64,000 nt of DNA from Niastella yeongjuensis (GTDB taxonomy: Bacteria > Bacteroidota > Bacteroidia > Chitinophagales > Chitinophagaceae): NCBI RefSeq assembly GCF_900110245.1, contig NZ_FOCZ01000001.1:620001-684000 (forward strand). The letters run 5' to 3'. Position numbers and translations under genes: made by a program. The notes beneath the pieces are model-generated. The model did not search any database. It was not told the origin of the DNA and saw nothing but the letters and a program-made list of their open reading frames with translations. Below, piece after piece: positions 8,201 through 16,911 of this stretch. Every line of letters begins with the position of its first letter. The stretch's first letter is position 1.

Positions 8201-9586
8201 TTATCGTATTTGCGGAAACTCAATTCCAGTGATCTTTCTATAAACATCAACGGCAAACAGGTCAGTCATACCGGCAATAAAATCAACCACCGACTGCATA
8301 TCGTTGTACAGCCTGTCGCGCTCGCCGGTAATTACAAACTGTTGTGAGATCAATTGCAACAGTTTTTTAGATTTGGTCGATTTAGGGCTGATCACCGCGG
8401 CAAAGAATTCTTTCAGCAGTCCGCCAATTACATTGTAACCAGCAATTTCAATTTCCACCACCGACCGGTGGTTATAGATATGCTCGATGGAAAATTCGTC
8501 GATGGTTTTTATCAACTGTAATTCCGATTCAGGCAGGTAATCGATCAATGACTTCTGTAAGGTGCCCTGCAACAACTCTTCTTCTTTTTCCATAAACACA
8601 TTGGTAACCCGGTTAATGAGCAGGTTAATGAGTTTGGCGCGCAGGAACTGCACGCGCTGGTTGTTGTCGTTTATATCGTTAAATACCTGTGCCACGCGCT
8701 CCCGGGCATCGTACCCGGTTTCGTTATCAAAAAACTGCAGGAACAGTTCTTTAATGGTATCTATGGAAATGATGTTCAGCCGGTGCGCATCTTCAAAATC
8801 AATGATGCGGTAACAGATATCATCGGCTGCTTCAACCAGGTACACAAATGGATGACGGGCAAAAATGTTTTTTGACTCATGCAGACGGGGAATGCCCAGT
8901 TCTTTGGCAATATGTTTATAGGTTTCTATTTCGGAATCGAAGAAACCTGATTTTTTTGTTACCAGCTGTTCTTTATTAAACCCACTCAGTGAATCGGATG
9001 GATATTTTACAATGGAAGCCAGTGTTGCATAAGTTAACCGGAAACCGCCTGCCGATTTTTCATTAAAACTGTGCGTAAGGGTGCGGAAGGCGTTGGCGTT
9101 CCCCTCAAAAAAAAGAAAATCTCGTTGCTGGTTCTCACTGAGCAATTCCGAAAACTGCGCCTTTTCCGTTCCCGTCAGGTCCCGGAAAAAGGTGCGGATA
9201 GCTTCTTCACCCGAATGCCCAAACGGCGGATTGCCGATATCATGCGCCAGGCAACCGGCAGCAATTACCGAAGGCAATTCATATTTATAGAACTCGTGGA
9301 AGTAATCGTTTTCCAGTGGATATTTCTGCGCAAGGGCATCTCCCACGGCTTTACCCAGCGACCGGCCTACCGATGCCACCTCCAGGCTATGCGTTAAGCG
9401 GTTATGTACAAACACGCCGGGCCCGGGTAACGGGAATACCTGGGTTTTATTTTGCAGCCGTCTGAAGGCGCTTGAAAATATCAGGCGATCGTAATCCCGT
9501 ACAAAAGAAGTACGTACTGCATCCGTATACGCAGTTTTGTTTTCAGAGCCACTCCGTTTGCTGCTAGTAAGTTGTTGCCAGTTCAT
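8201..9586 (-). CDS. dgt: Deoxyguanosine triphosphate triphosphohydrolase (HD-domain dNTPase)
   Basis: Hydrolyses dGTP, and in this family often other dNTPs, to the nucleoside and tripolyphosphate, controlling dNTP pools. HD-domain metal ligands are visible: HNRLTHSLEVASVGRSLG and LAHDIGNPPFGHSGEEAI; FVYLVEAADDICYRIIDFEDA is the later conserved block with the last Asp. I start it at 9586 (MNWQQLTSSKRSG, 461 aa), which is where the family's N-terminus begins; 35 further in-frame residues upstream have no family character and overlap a promoter box at 9592-9599. It stands alone, divergent from a small membrane protein gene. Confidence 0.93.
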   Translation of the reverse strand: MNWQQLTSSKRSGSENKTAYTDAVRTSFVRDYDRLIFSSAFRRLQNKTQVFPLPGPGVFVHNRLTHSLEVASVGRSLGKAVGDALAQKYPLENDYFHEFYKYELPSVIAAGCLAHDIGNPPFGHSGEEAIRTFFRDLTGTEKAQFSELLSENQQRDFLFFEGNANAFRTLTHSFNEKSAGGFRLTYATLASIVKYPSDSLSGFNKEQLVTKKSGFFDSEIETYKHIAKELGIPRLHESKNIFARHPFVYLVEAADDICYRIIDFEDAHRLNIISIDTIKELFLQFFDNETGYDARERVAQVFNDINDNNQRVQFLRAKLINLLINRVTNVFMEKEEELLQGTLQKSLIDYLPESELQLIKTIDEFSIEHIYNHRSVVEIEIAGYNVIGGLLKEFFAAVISPKSTKSKKLLQLISQQFVITGERDRLYNDMQSVVDFIAGMTDLFAVDVYRKITGIEFPQIR

Positions 9587-9591
9587 GGCGA

Positions 9592-9599
9592 CAAAAATA
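9592..9599 (-). promoter_or_regulatory. -7 promoter box for dgt, almost touching the start codon
   Basis: On the minus strand the bases read TATTTTTG, an exact TAnnTTTG match, ending 5 nt before the dgt ATG (9586). Transcription would begin at or within a few bases of the ATG, implying a leaderless message. No good -33 TTG was found at the usual distance. Confidence 0.4.
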
Positions 9600-9673
9600 A
9601 CCGAAAAACGGCGAGGGTTTAAAATCCATGTTGTCTTTCGCAAAACCTTGTGGCTTAATGTGTATTTAGGGCT

Positions 9674-9723
9674 GCCAAACCCTGATAGCACCGGGGCAAA
9701 CCCTTAGACTGGCTACAAAACCC
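9674..9723. repeat. Three direct repeats of AAACCC spaced 20-21 bp
   Basis: AAACCC occurs at 9677, 9698 and 9718, each preceded by C or A, giving a two-helical-turn phase. The array lies in the gap between dgt and the small membrane protein gene, upstream of both. The layout is that of a binding array for a regulator that grips the same face of the helix; no regulator can be named. Confidence 0.45.
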
Positions 9724-9805
9724 AATTGATTTTTGCCAAAAGTTATAATAATTGCAAGACAGATATTATTTTCAAACTGAATTTCGTGCTACAAAATCAA
9801 ACCCT

Positions 9806-10012
9806 ATGCGTATCATACCCTTTGTAAACAGCTTGCTGATCGTTTGTTTTCTGGCTGTTATAGCTTCCATGACCATTATGCTCACCAGAACTGGTTATAA
9901 CGATAGAGTTTCGCATTCCTGTTTTATACTTCATGCCGCTGCTGGTTTTTTATTGCTGGCCCGTGCAGCCTTTAAACAGGATGAAGGCGGAGAAGGGGAA
10001 GAAGTGTTATAA
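9806..10012 (+). CDS. Small membrane protein, 68 aa
   Basis: A short protein with two hydrophobic segments (IIPFVNSLLIVCFLAVIASM and HSCFILHAAAGFLLLARAAF), a short basic/polar loop between them and an acidic glycine-rich tail (DEGGEGEEVL). No family recognised. I chose the ATG at 9806; an upstream in-frame TTG at 9752 would add 18 polar residues that do not look like a membrane-protein N-terminus. It ends against a terminator shared with the convergent acyl-CoA dehydrogenase gene. Confidence 0.6.
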   Translation: MRIIPFVNSLLIVCFLAVIASMTIMLTRTGYNDRVSHSCFILHAAAGFLLLARAAFKQDEGGEGEEVL

Positions 10013-10045
10013 AAAAACCCTTCTACCCGCTAAGGCAAAAGGGTT
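10011..10045 (-). terminator. Terminator between convergent genes, T-run on the minus strand
   Basis: AACCCTT (10016-10022) pairs with AAGGGTT (10039-10045). Read on the minus strand the hairpin is followed by seven T residues, the form expected for the end of the acyl-CoA dehydrogenase transcript, which stops at 10071. Confidence 0.75.
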
Positions 10046-10070
10046 GTATTTACCGTCCAGATAAATAAGT

Positions 10071-11861
10071 TTACAGTGGATACCTGCTATCGGCAATCAG
10101 CTTCGCAGCTATGCGGCGTTTGGCTTCTTTGCTATTGAAGGGTTCTACTTTTGTAAAGCGTTTTAATCCCAATAACATCATCCGCTGTTCGTCGCCGTCT
10201 GCAAACGCATTAATGGCATCCTTGCCATGTTTGTTAATAAGATCGGCGGCATCGTATAAATAAGTTCTTGTTATATCCAGTTCAAAGGCAGCTGCGGCTT
10301 CGCCTTTGCGATCAGCCAGCTTCATGGCGCGTAACAGGGCGCTTTCGGCGGCAAAGGTTGCTATTGCCATATCGGCAATGTGCATTAGTATTTCCTGCTC
10401 CTGCTCGATCTTCATCATCAGCTTTTGCACAGCAGCGCCTGCAGTTAACAGAATGGCCTTTTTAAAATTGGTGATCAGCTTTTTCTCTTTGGCAAATACT
10501 TCTTCGTCGCCGTTGCCAAAGTCGGGTATGCTCATCAATTCCTTTTGTACGTTCATAGCGCCCGTCATCAGGTCTAACCGGCCCTTCATGGCACGTTTCA
10601 ATACCATATCAACCGTTAACAGGCGATTGATCTCATTGGTGCCTTCATAAATGCGGTTGATGCGGCTGTCGCGGTAAGCTTTTGAAATAACATATTCATC
10701 GCTGTAACCATTACCACCATGGATCTGTACGCCTTCATCCACTACAAAATCGAGTGTTTCACTGCCAAATACTTTTAAAATGGCGCATTCGATGGCATAT
10801 TCTTCGGCACCTCCCAGAACTGATTCGCTGAATGATTTGCCGGCGGCCAGTAGTTCATGCTCTTTGTCGTCGATCCATTTGGCAGTGCGGTACAAAGCAC
10901 TTTCGGCTACCCACATGGTAATGGCCATTTCTGCCAGCTTATTTTTGATAGCGCCGAATGTAGCGATCGGGGTTTTAAACTGTTCGCGCGTATTGGCGTA
11001 TTGAATACTGGTGGTAGTGGCCCGTTTGGCACCGCCCAGCGCAGCTGCACACAATTTCAACCTGCCTATGTTCAAAATATTAAAGGCTATAATGTGTCCT
11101 TTCCCGATTTCGCCCAGCAGATTTTCAACCGGTACTTTACAGTCCTGGAAGTACAACTGCACGGTTGAAGATCCCTTGATACCCATTTTATGTTCTTCGG
11201 CTCCCTGGGTAAACCCTTCAAAACCTCTTTCCACAATAAAGGCTGAAAATTTATCGCCGTCTATTTTGGCAAACACGGTGTATACATCTGCAAAACCACC
11301 ATTGGTGATCCAGCACTTCTGGCCATTTAAAAGGTAATGTTTTCCATCGGCGCTTAATGTAGCCGTTGTTTTGGCACCTAATGCGTCGCTGCCGCTATTG
11401 GGCTCTGTGAGGCCATAAGCGCCCTTCCATTCGCCTGTAGCCAGCTTGGGGATATATTTCTCTTTTTGTTTATCGGTCCCGAAATAGAGGATTGGCAGGG
11501 TGCCTATGCCCATGTGGGCCGATACGGCGACGGAGAATGAAAAACCGCCGCCTAAACCTTCACCTACCAGGTTGGAGGTGATAAAATCTTTACCCAACCC
11601 ACCATACTGTTCGGGAATGGAAGCGCCCAGTAACCCCTGTTCGCCAGCTTTGGTCACTAATGAAGGCATAAGACCCGGTTCCAGTTTATCAATGCGGTCG
11701 AGGATTGGTAATACCTCGGCATCGAGAAACGAAGCGCACATGTCTTTTACCATTTGCTGTTCTTCTGAAAAATCTTCAGGGATGAAGGTATCAAAAGGGG
11801 AGCTTTCCTTTATAAGCCATTCACCGCCTTTGAGTATGTTTTGTTGTGTGGTGGAGCTCAT
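10071..11861 (-). CDS. Acyl-CoA dehydrogenase, long form with C-terminal extension
   Basis: FAD enzyme that introduces the alpha-beta double bond into acyl-CoA in beta-oxidation. The 596-aa protein has the three-part ACAD fold at residues 30-420: GAYGLTEPNSGSDALG, CWITNGGFADVYTVFAK, KMGIKGSSTVQLYFQDCKVP, and the catalytic-base region QIHGGNGYSDEYVISKAYRDSRINRIYEGTNEI (split across the active-site loop). About 170 extra residues at the C-terminus form a helical domain as in VLCAD-type enzymes, which suggests long-chain substrates. A MarR-type regulator gene lies 60 bp upstream on the same strand, so the enzyme is probably under its control in one operon. Confidence 0.93.
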   Translation of the reverse strand: MSSTTQQNILKGGEWLIKESSPFDTFIPEDFSEEQQMVKDMCASFLDAEVLPILDRIDKLEPGLMPSLVTKAGEQGLLGASIPEQYGGLGKDFITSNLVGEGLGGGFSFSVAVSAHMGIGTLPILYFGTDKQKEKYIPKLATGEWKGAYGLTEPNSGSDALGAKTTATLSADGKHYLLNGQKCWITNGGFADVYTVFAKIDGDKFSAFIVERGFEGFTQGAEEHKMGIKGSSTVQLYFQDCKVPVENLLGEIGKGHIIAFNILNIGRLKLCAAALGGAKRATTTSIQYANTREQFKTPIATFGAIKNKLAEMAITMWVAESALYRTAKWIDDKEHELLAAGKSFSESVLGGAEEYAIECAILKVFGSETLDFVVDEGVQIHGGNGYSDEYVISKAYRDSRINRIYEGTNEINRLLTVDMVLKRAMKGRLDLMTGAMNVQKELMSIPDFGNGDEEVFAKEKKLITNFKKAILLTAGAAVQKLMMKIEQEQEILMHIADMAIATFAAESALLRAMKLADRKGEAAAAFELDITRTYLYDAADLINKHGKDAINAFADGDEQRMMLLGLKRFTKVEPFNSKEAKRRIAAKLIADSRYPL

Positions 11862-11921
11862 ACGACTAATGTTTATTGTTGGGTAAATGATATTACAATC
11901 GTTATTTAAAGTGAAACCGCC

Positions 11922-12365
11922 TCAACCAGCCAGATTATCATATACTATCTGCAAAACCTCCCGGCACACATCTATGCGATCCGGAGATACTCCCTCCAGC
12001 GCTTCCAGCAAAGTTTCATTGGCCAGTTCCATGGTTTGGTCCTGCAGCTTTTGCGCACGCCCCGTTAAATAAATCAGGTTCATTCTGCGATCCGATTCCG
12101 ATGAAACCCTTTTTACCAGTTGCAATTTCTCCAGGTTATCTACTAACCGCGTAATACTGGGTTTATCGCGGTACGAAGCATTGCACAATTCCTGCTGACT
12201 GATGCCATCCTGTTTCCATAAATGGTACAGCACACTCCATTGCTCAATGGTTAAATTAAGATTCGCTGAATTGAACTTTTTCTGCAGCCGACGGGCAATA
12301 GCCGTCGATGCCTTTCCAGTGATAAAACTGTATAATTCGCCTCTCTTGAATTGGTTGTTTGCCAT
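11922..12365 (-). CDS. MarR-family transcriptional regulator
   Basis: Dimeric winged-helix repressor. Recognisable MarR segments are LTIEQWSVLYHLWKQDGISQQEL (helix-turn-helix entry), KPSITRLVDNLEKLQLVKRVSSESDRRMNLIYLT (recognition helix and wing, residues about 65-100 in all) and a C-terminal dimerisation helix. I start it at 12365 (MANNQFKRGELY); an ATG at 12398 would translate through the palindrome described at 12366-12385, which makes better sense as an operator. The downstream acyl-CoA dehydrogenase is the likely target, with an acyl-CoA or fatty acid as plausible inducer; that is inference from context. Confidence 0.9.
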   Translation of the reverse strand: MANNQFKRGELYSFITGKASTAIARRLQKKFNSANLNLTIEQWSVLYHLWKQDGISQQELCNASYRDKPSITRLVDNLEKLQLVKRVSSESDRRMNLIYLTGRAQKLQDQTMELANETLLEALEGVSPDRIDVCREVLQIVYDNLAG

Positions 12366-12385
12366 ATAGTTGTTTATACAACTAT
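12366..12385. promoter_or_regulatory. Perfect palindromic operator abutting the marR start codon
   Basis: ATAGTTGT and ACAACTAT are perfect 8-bp arms separated by TTAT. The site ends immediately before the regulator's ATG at 12365. Size and symmetry fit a MarR dimer site, so autorepression of the marR-acyl-CoA dehydrogenase unit is likely. Not tested against other copies in the genome. Confidence 0.65.
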
Positions 12386-12529
12386 CCAAATCTAGCATTT
12401 TCCCTCCATTTCAACAACTTTTTGTACCGCAAATATTTGTTAGCGGCGGATTTTATATCCTTTTTGCACAACCGAATGGCAAAAACACGGAGTGCCGCTT
12501 AATACTTATATTGTAGGCGAATTAGCAAC

Positions 12530-13345
12530 ATGGAAACTGCTGTCCTTTCATACCGGTCTTCGCAAGTGCAGTATTGCAGGTTTGGAACCGGGCAAAAGCT
12601 GATCCTTTGTTTTCATGGCTATGGCGAATCATCCGCGTCGTTTCAATTTTTGGGGAAATACATTGGTGCCGACTATACACTCATTGCCATCGATCTTCCT
12701 TTTCATGGCAAAACGCAATGGAACGAGGGCCTGCAGTTTTCTGTTGCCGACCTGGTAGCCATTACTGAAACCCTGCATAAAAAATATTGTGATGGTACCC
12801 AACGCATCACCTTACTGGGTTATAGCATGGGTGGAAGGGTGGCATTACAATTATTGCAATCGTTATCTATCCAAATTGAAAGAACAGTGTTGCTGGCACC
12901 TGATGGATTGAAGGTGAATTTCTGGTACTGGCTGGCCACCCAAACTTATATTGGTAACCACCTGTTCGAATATACCATGAACCATCCCGGCTGGTTCTTT
13001 TCCCTGTTACAGGCTGGCAATAAGTTAAAGCTGATCAACCAGAGTGTTTTTAAATTTACCCGCTATTATATTAATGATACTGCTGTACGCAGGTTGTTGT
13101 ACGAACGCTGGACCTGTATGCGCGCAATAAAACCCAACCTTGCATCTATAAAAAAGCTAATTCGTACGCACTCACTTCCGGTTCGTTTGTTATATGGCCA
13201 ATACGATCGCATAATCAGGCCCGAACGGGGAGAAAAATTTCGCAGGGGTATTGAATCTTTCTGTACGTTGCATATTATTCAGACAGGCCACCAGGTATTA
13301 CAGGAAAAACAAGTGAATGAGATAATACAATTAATAGAATCCTAA
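12530..13345 (+). CDS. Alpha/beta-hydrolase
   Basis: Cytoplasmic serine hydrolase of the alpha/beta fold, 271 aa, no signal peptide. Visible elements are the oxyanion segment LCFHGYGESSASFQF, the nucleophile elbow LLGYSMGGRVALQLL (Ser in GYSMGG, about residue 100), the acid in LLYGQYDRIIRPERG and the catalytic His in QTGHQVLQEK. This combination supports an active esterase, lipase or related hydrolase but not a specific substrate. It diverges from marR; the glycosyltransferase gene follows after 22 bp in the same direction. Confidence 0.9.
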   Translation: METAVLSYRSSQVQYCRFGTGQKLILCFHGYGESSASFQFLGKYIGADYTLIAIDLPFHGKTQWNEGLQFSVADLVAITETLHKKYCDGTQRITLLGYSMGGRVALQLLQSLSIQIERTVLLAPDGLKVNFWYWLATQTYIGNHLFEYTMNHPGWFFSLLQAGNKLKLINQSVFKFTRYYINDTAVRRLLYERWTCMRAIKPNLASIKKLIRTHSLPVRLLYGQYDRIIRPERGEKFRRGIESFCTLHIIQTGHQVLQEKQVNEIIQLIES

Positions 13346-13367
13346 AAATTTTTCCAAATCCAATTGA

Positions 13368-14519
13368 ATGATGGCACTTTTCTTTTTCCTGTTCTTTCTG
13401 TTTATGGTGGTTTATGCGGTGCTGATAAATTATTATCACAGTGCCTGGAGCCAGTTGCCGGAATTTGTACTCCCCGAAAAGCAGCCCTCCGTCTTCATCT
13501 CTGTTATTATCGCTGCCCGTAATGAAGAACAACACATTCCTACCCTGTTACAGTCGTTGCATGACCAGCAATACCCGAAACACCTGTATGAAGTAATTAT
13601 CATCGACGATCATTCAACCGATAATACAGCTATGCTTTTACAGGACCTGCATTTTGACGGACTGCAGTTAAAAGCATTGGCATTAAAAGATTATGTGGAG
13701 GAAAGAAGTGCTATAGGTTCTTATAAAAAGAAGGCCATTGAAACCGGCATCAATGCCGCCGCCGGACAACTGATTGTAACTACCGATGCCGATTGCCGGT
13801 TCAACCCACATTGGTTGCAGTCAATAGCCGCCTGTTATGAGGCCAACAACGCAAAATTCATTGCCGCACCCGTTACGTTTTATAATCAATCGACTTTACT
13901 ATCCGTTTTTCAAACCCTCGACTTTCTAACCCTGCAAGGCATTACTGCCGCATCGGTGTACAAACGGTTCCATTCCATGTGCAATGGCGCCAATCTGGCT
14001 TATGAAAAGTCGGCGTTTTATGAAGTAGGTGGATTTAACAATATCGACAACATTGCTTCGGGCGATGACATGTTGTTAATGCATAAAATATTTAAACAAT
14101 ACCCCAGCAAGGTATTTTATCTGAAGAACCGATGGGCCATTGTAACCACCGAACCGGCACACAACTGGAAACAGTTCTTTCACCAGCGTATTCGCTGGGC
14201 AAGCAAAGCCGACAGTTATGACGACAAACGCATTTTTTGGGTATTGTTATTGGTGTACCTGCTGAATGTTTGCTTTCTGGCTGGCGCTATTGCCTCATTC
14301 TGGAATGCCACCTGGCTGCTGATGGTGCTTTTATTATTGCTGGCTAAAGTGTTAATAGAGTTCCCATTTGTAAATTCGGTGGCCATCTTTTTTGGCCAGC
14401 AAAAGTTAATGAAGTACTTTCCTTTTCTGCAACCCCTGCATATTGGCTACACCATCACCGCAGGCTGGTTGGGTAAATTTGGGCATTATGAGTGGAAGGG
14501 AAGACGCATTAAAAAGTAA
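13368..14519 (+). CDS. Membrane-bound family 2 glycosyltransferase
   Basis: A 383-aa processive-type GT2: N-terminal membrane helix (residues 1-22), catalytic domain with SVIIAARNEEQHIPTLLQSL, IIDDHSTDNT, TTDADCRFNP (DxD metal site), GGFNNIDNIASGDDMLL and the QRIRWASK motif, a variant of the Q(Q/R)xRW signature, then three or four C-terminal membrane helices. This layout is shared with cellulose/hyaluronan-type synthases and ceramide-type transferases. It follows the alpha/beta-hydrolase gene closely. Product unknown. Confidence 0.9.
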   Translation: MMALFFFLFFLFMVVYAVLINYYHSAWSQLPEFVLPEKQPSVFISVIIAARNEEQHIPTLLQSLHDQQYPKHLYEVIIIDDHSTDNTAMLLQDLHFDGLQLKALALKDYVEERSAIGSYKKKAIETGINAAAGQLIVTTDADCRFNPHWLQSIAACYEANNAKFIAAPVTFYNQSTLLSVFQTLDFLTLQGITAASVYKRFHSMCNGANLAYEKSAFYEVGGFNNIDNIASGDDMLLMHKIFKQYPSKVFYLKNRWAIVTTEPAHNWKQFFHQRIRWASKADSYDDKRIFWVLLLVYLLNVCFLAGAIASFWNATWLLMVLLLLLAKVLIEFPFVNSVAIFFGQQKLMKYFPFLQPLHIGYTITAGWLGKFGHYEWKGRRIKK

Positions 14520-14577
14520 CGGTATACTATTTTCTGCAAACTGGTGTTAAACTATATTTTGTTTAAATTGAAAGCTG

Positions 14578-14637
14578 TTACAAGGTACAGGTTACAGGTT
14601 TCATGACCTTGTAGCCCGCAACCTGTAACCTGAAACT
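14578..14637. repeat. Heptanucleotide repeat cluster with 13-bp inverted arms (GTTACAG family)
   Basis: Heptads ttacaag, gtacagg, ttacagg, tttcatg run from 14578 to 14605. CAGGTTACAGGTT at 14588-14600 is exactly complementary to AACCTGTAACCTG at 14620-14632, giving a 13-bp perfect stem just before the ABC permease start at 14645. Related to the clusters at 1143 and 38175. Confidence 0.85.
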
Positions 14638-14644
14638 GAATAAT

Positions 14645-15742
14645 ATGACTACTGCCACCACAAGAACAACCTGGCGGCGACTTAAAAAAAATAAAGGGGC
14701 ACTGATTGGTATTGCCATCATTGCGTTGGCCATACTGGTGGCTGTATTTGCGTATTTAATAGCACCGGATGGTTCGCCCAATGCCAATAGAATGGTGGTG
14801 GAAATAGGGGGGCAGCGGCCCGGTTATTCCCAGTTATTTCTTCAATTACCCCGGGCAAGAAAAGTAAGATCTGCGGGTTTCTTCAACCGGCTTTTTGCAG
14901 GTGATGAGGATAAATATCAATACATCCCCATTACCAATTATCAACAACAAGGCGATAGTTTAATTATTCAGAAATACATCGATGAAGGCCTCACTGAAAG
15001 AGTTGCCCTGCCCATTTCCCAAACCCGTTGGCAGGAAGGAGCTGCCAAAGGCGACTTTAAAGTAGTTACAAAAAAATTTCACCTGGGAACCGATAAATAC
15101 GGCCGCGATATCCTGAGCAGATTATTAGTAGGTGTTCGGGTAAGCCTGGGTGTAGGACTGGTCACTGTATTGATATCATTAAGTATCGGTGTAATGTTGG
15201 GCGCAATGGCAGGTTACTTCAGGGGCCGTACCGATGATATAATTATGTGGTTCATCAATGTGATCTGGAGCATACCCACTTTATTACTTGTTTTTGCCAT
15301 TACCCTGGTATTGGGCAAAGGTTTCTGGCAGGTATTTATAGCAATAGGATTGACTATGTGGGTAAGCGTAGCCCGTATTATTCGCGGGCAGGTATTAAGC
15401 GTGCGGGAGCTGGAATATGTGGAGGCAGCCAAAGCATTGGGCTATTCGCATACCCGGATAGTTTTACGCCATGTACTGCCCAATGTTATGGGACCGGTGA
15501 TGGTAGTGGCTGCTTCGAATTTTGCTTCGGCCATAGTAATTGAGGCGGGGTTAAGCTTTTTAGGGGTGGGCGTTCAACCGCCGCAACCAAGCTGGGGATT
15601 GATGATCAAAGAAAACTACAACTTTATAATTACGCACAATCCAATGCTGGCGCTGGCGCCAGGTTTTGCCATTATGTTACTGGTGTTGGCGTTTAATATG
15701 CTGGGCAATGGTTTACGAGATGCACTTCAGGTAAAGGAATAA
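14645..15742 (+). CDS. ABC transporter permease, DppC/OppC type
   Basis: Inner-membrane subunit of a peptide/nickel-class ABC importer, 365 aa. It has the N-terminal membrane helix, the HLGTDKYGRDILSRLLVGVRVSLGVG entry segment typical of DppC in parts, and the EAA loop EYVEAAKALGYSHTRIVLRHVLPN split over about residues 258-280, followed by FLGVGVQPPQPSWG. Between the first helix and the core lies an insertion of roughly 120 residues (about 42-160) absent from the Escherichia coli protein and probably periplasmic. No partner permease, ATPase or binding protein is next to it, so it is an orphan here. The start follows a repeat-hairpin. Confidence 0.92.
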   Translation: MTTATTRTTWRRLKKNKGALIGIAIIALAILVAVFAYLIAPDGSPNANRMVVEIGGQRPGYSQLFLQLPRARKVRSAGFFNRLFAGDEDKYQYIPITNYQQQGDSLIIQKYIDEGLTERVALPISQTRWQEGAAKGDFKVVTKKFHLGTDKYGRDILSRLLVGVRVSLGVGLVTVLISLSIGVMLGAMAGYFRGRTDDIIMWFINVIWSIPTLLLVFAITLVLGKGFWQVFIAIGLTMWVSVARIIRGQVLSVRELEYVEAAKALGYSHTRIVLRHVLPNVMGPVMVVAASNFASAIVIEAGLSFLGVGVQPPQPSWGLMIKENYNFIITHNPMLALAPGFAIMLLVLAFNMLGNGLRDALQVKE

Positions 15743-15772
15743 AAAAAACTGCCCCGGCTTTTGCCAGGGCAG
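15741..15772 (-). terminator. Terminator between convergent permease and lipoprotein genes
   Basis: A 10-bp stem (CTGCCCCGGC, 15749-15758; GCCAGGGCAG, 15763-15772) with one wobble on the minus strand. On the minus strand it is followed by eight T residues, so it ends the lipoprotein transcript well and may also serve the permease. Confidence 0.8.
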
Positions 15773-15795
15773 GTAGTAATAATTTATAATTCAGG

Positions 15796-16203
15796 TTATT
15801 TAGCGGTGTATCTATAGCTACCAGACCAGGTGTTGGTATTACAGGTTGCAGAAGTAACAGTAACTGTAACCATGCAAGAAACACCCGGCGGTGTTTGGGT
15901 GATGGTAAAGAGATTTGATGACAATGCCTTCTCACGGGTTTCTGTAAAGTATACGGAACCGTTATTTTCAGTTTTGGCACTAACAATTACGGTAGCGCCT
16001 GTAGCAGGCAGAGGTTCAATATTCACAACCAGGGGAAAATCTGTTCCGGGGGCTGGTGGGTCAACAGTGTTGACGGCAGGATTTGTTGTTGCTTTTATAG
16101 CCTGTTCGCCGCAACCGCCTTCGTTGCCTTCTTTTTTCTTTTTACAACTAACTGTTACGGCAAGCACAAACAGTACGGCCAACCCAAGGATAATTTTTTT
16201 CAT
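15796..16203 (-). CDS. Small predicted lipoprotein, 135 aa
   Basis: The N-terminus MKKIILGLAVLFVLAVTVSC ends in a lipobox with Cys20, followed by a lysine cluster (KKKKEGNEGG). The mature part is short and rich in Thr, Val and Asn (VSAKTENNGSVYFTETREK), suggesting a small beta-sandwich, perhaps immunoglobulin-like, attached to a membrane. Four more cysteines occur in the mature part, including a pair near the C-terminus (VSCMVTV and ATCNTN), so disulphides are possible. Function unknown. Preceded on the same strand by the Lrp-type regulator, 87 bp away. Confidence 0.75.
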   Translation of the reverse strand: MKKIILGLAVLFVLAVTVSCKKKKEGNEGGCGEQAIKATTNPAVNTVDPPAPGTDFPLVVNIEPLPATGATVIVSAKTENNGSVYFTETREKALSSNLFTITQTPPGVSCMVTVTVTSATCNTNTWSGSYRYTAK

Positions 16204-16289
16204 AATAGGTATAGATAATTTTTTTTGAAATATACTTGCTTACAACGCAAAAAAGCTGCCGTTTTACATATTTTACTATGAAAACATTG

Positions 16290-16760
16290 CTATTGTGAAA
16301 AAACCTGAACGTTCCGGCTGAAACTTTCTTCCAGCGAAATAAACGTTTCGGTGCGTTCAATCCCCTTTATCTTCTGTAACTCATCGTGTAACACAAACCG
16401 TAATTGATTAATATCTTTACATACTATTTCAGCAAACATGCTGTAATTACCGGTTGTATAGTTCAACCGTACAATTTCGGGGATGCGCTGCAGTTCTTTG
16501 GCTACGGAATCGTACAGGGAGCTTTTCTCAAGATATATACCAATAAACGCTATTACATCATACCCCAGCGCTTTAAGGTCCACATTTAATTTTGTACCTT
16601 TGACGATACCCGCTTCCTGTAGCTTTTTTATACGTACGTGAATAGTACCTCCGGACACGAAAAGCTTCTTACCCAGATCTGCATAGGAAATTTCTGCATT
16701 GTCCATCATCTCGTGGATTATCTGCAGGTCAAGTTTATCCAAATTCAATTTAGCCGCCAT
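16290..16760 (-). CDS. Lrp/AsnC-family transcriptional regulator
   Basis: DNA-binding regulator of about 156 aa responding to amino acids. The N-terminal winged helix is KLDLQIIHEMMDNAEISYADLG with recognition helix GGTIHVRIKKLQEAGIVKG, followed by the RAM effector domain (FIGIYLEKSSLYDSVAKELQ, VRLNYTTGNYSMFAEIVCKD). I start it at 16760 (MAAKLNLDKLD), the usual distance before the first helix; 11 extra residues upstream are in frame but uncharacteristic. It is divergent from the tRNA-like genes, which begin 152 bp away. Target unknown. Confidence 0.9.
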   Translation of the reverse strand: MAAKLNLDKLDLQIIHEMMDNAEISYADLGKKLFVSGGTIHVRIKKLQEAGIVKGTKLNVDLKALGYDVIAFIGIYLEKSSLYDSVAKELQRIPEIVRLNYTTGNYSMFAEIVCKDINQLRFVLHDELQKIKGIERTETFISLEESFSRNVQVFSQ

Positions 16761-16911
16761 TTTTGCAATCGTTTTTTTACAAAATTCAAGCAATGATGCA
16801 AATATTTATATATTGTCGAAACTTTCCAAATTTCTCTTGAATAATTTACAACGATAGGGGCAATTTCTTTAATTTTGTGTTGTAATAGTTCTTTAAACAA
16901 AGAAAATATAC

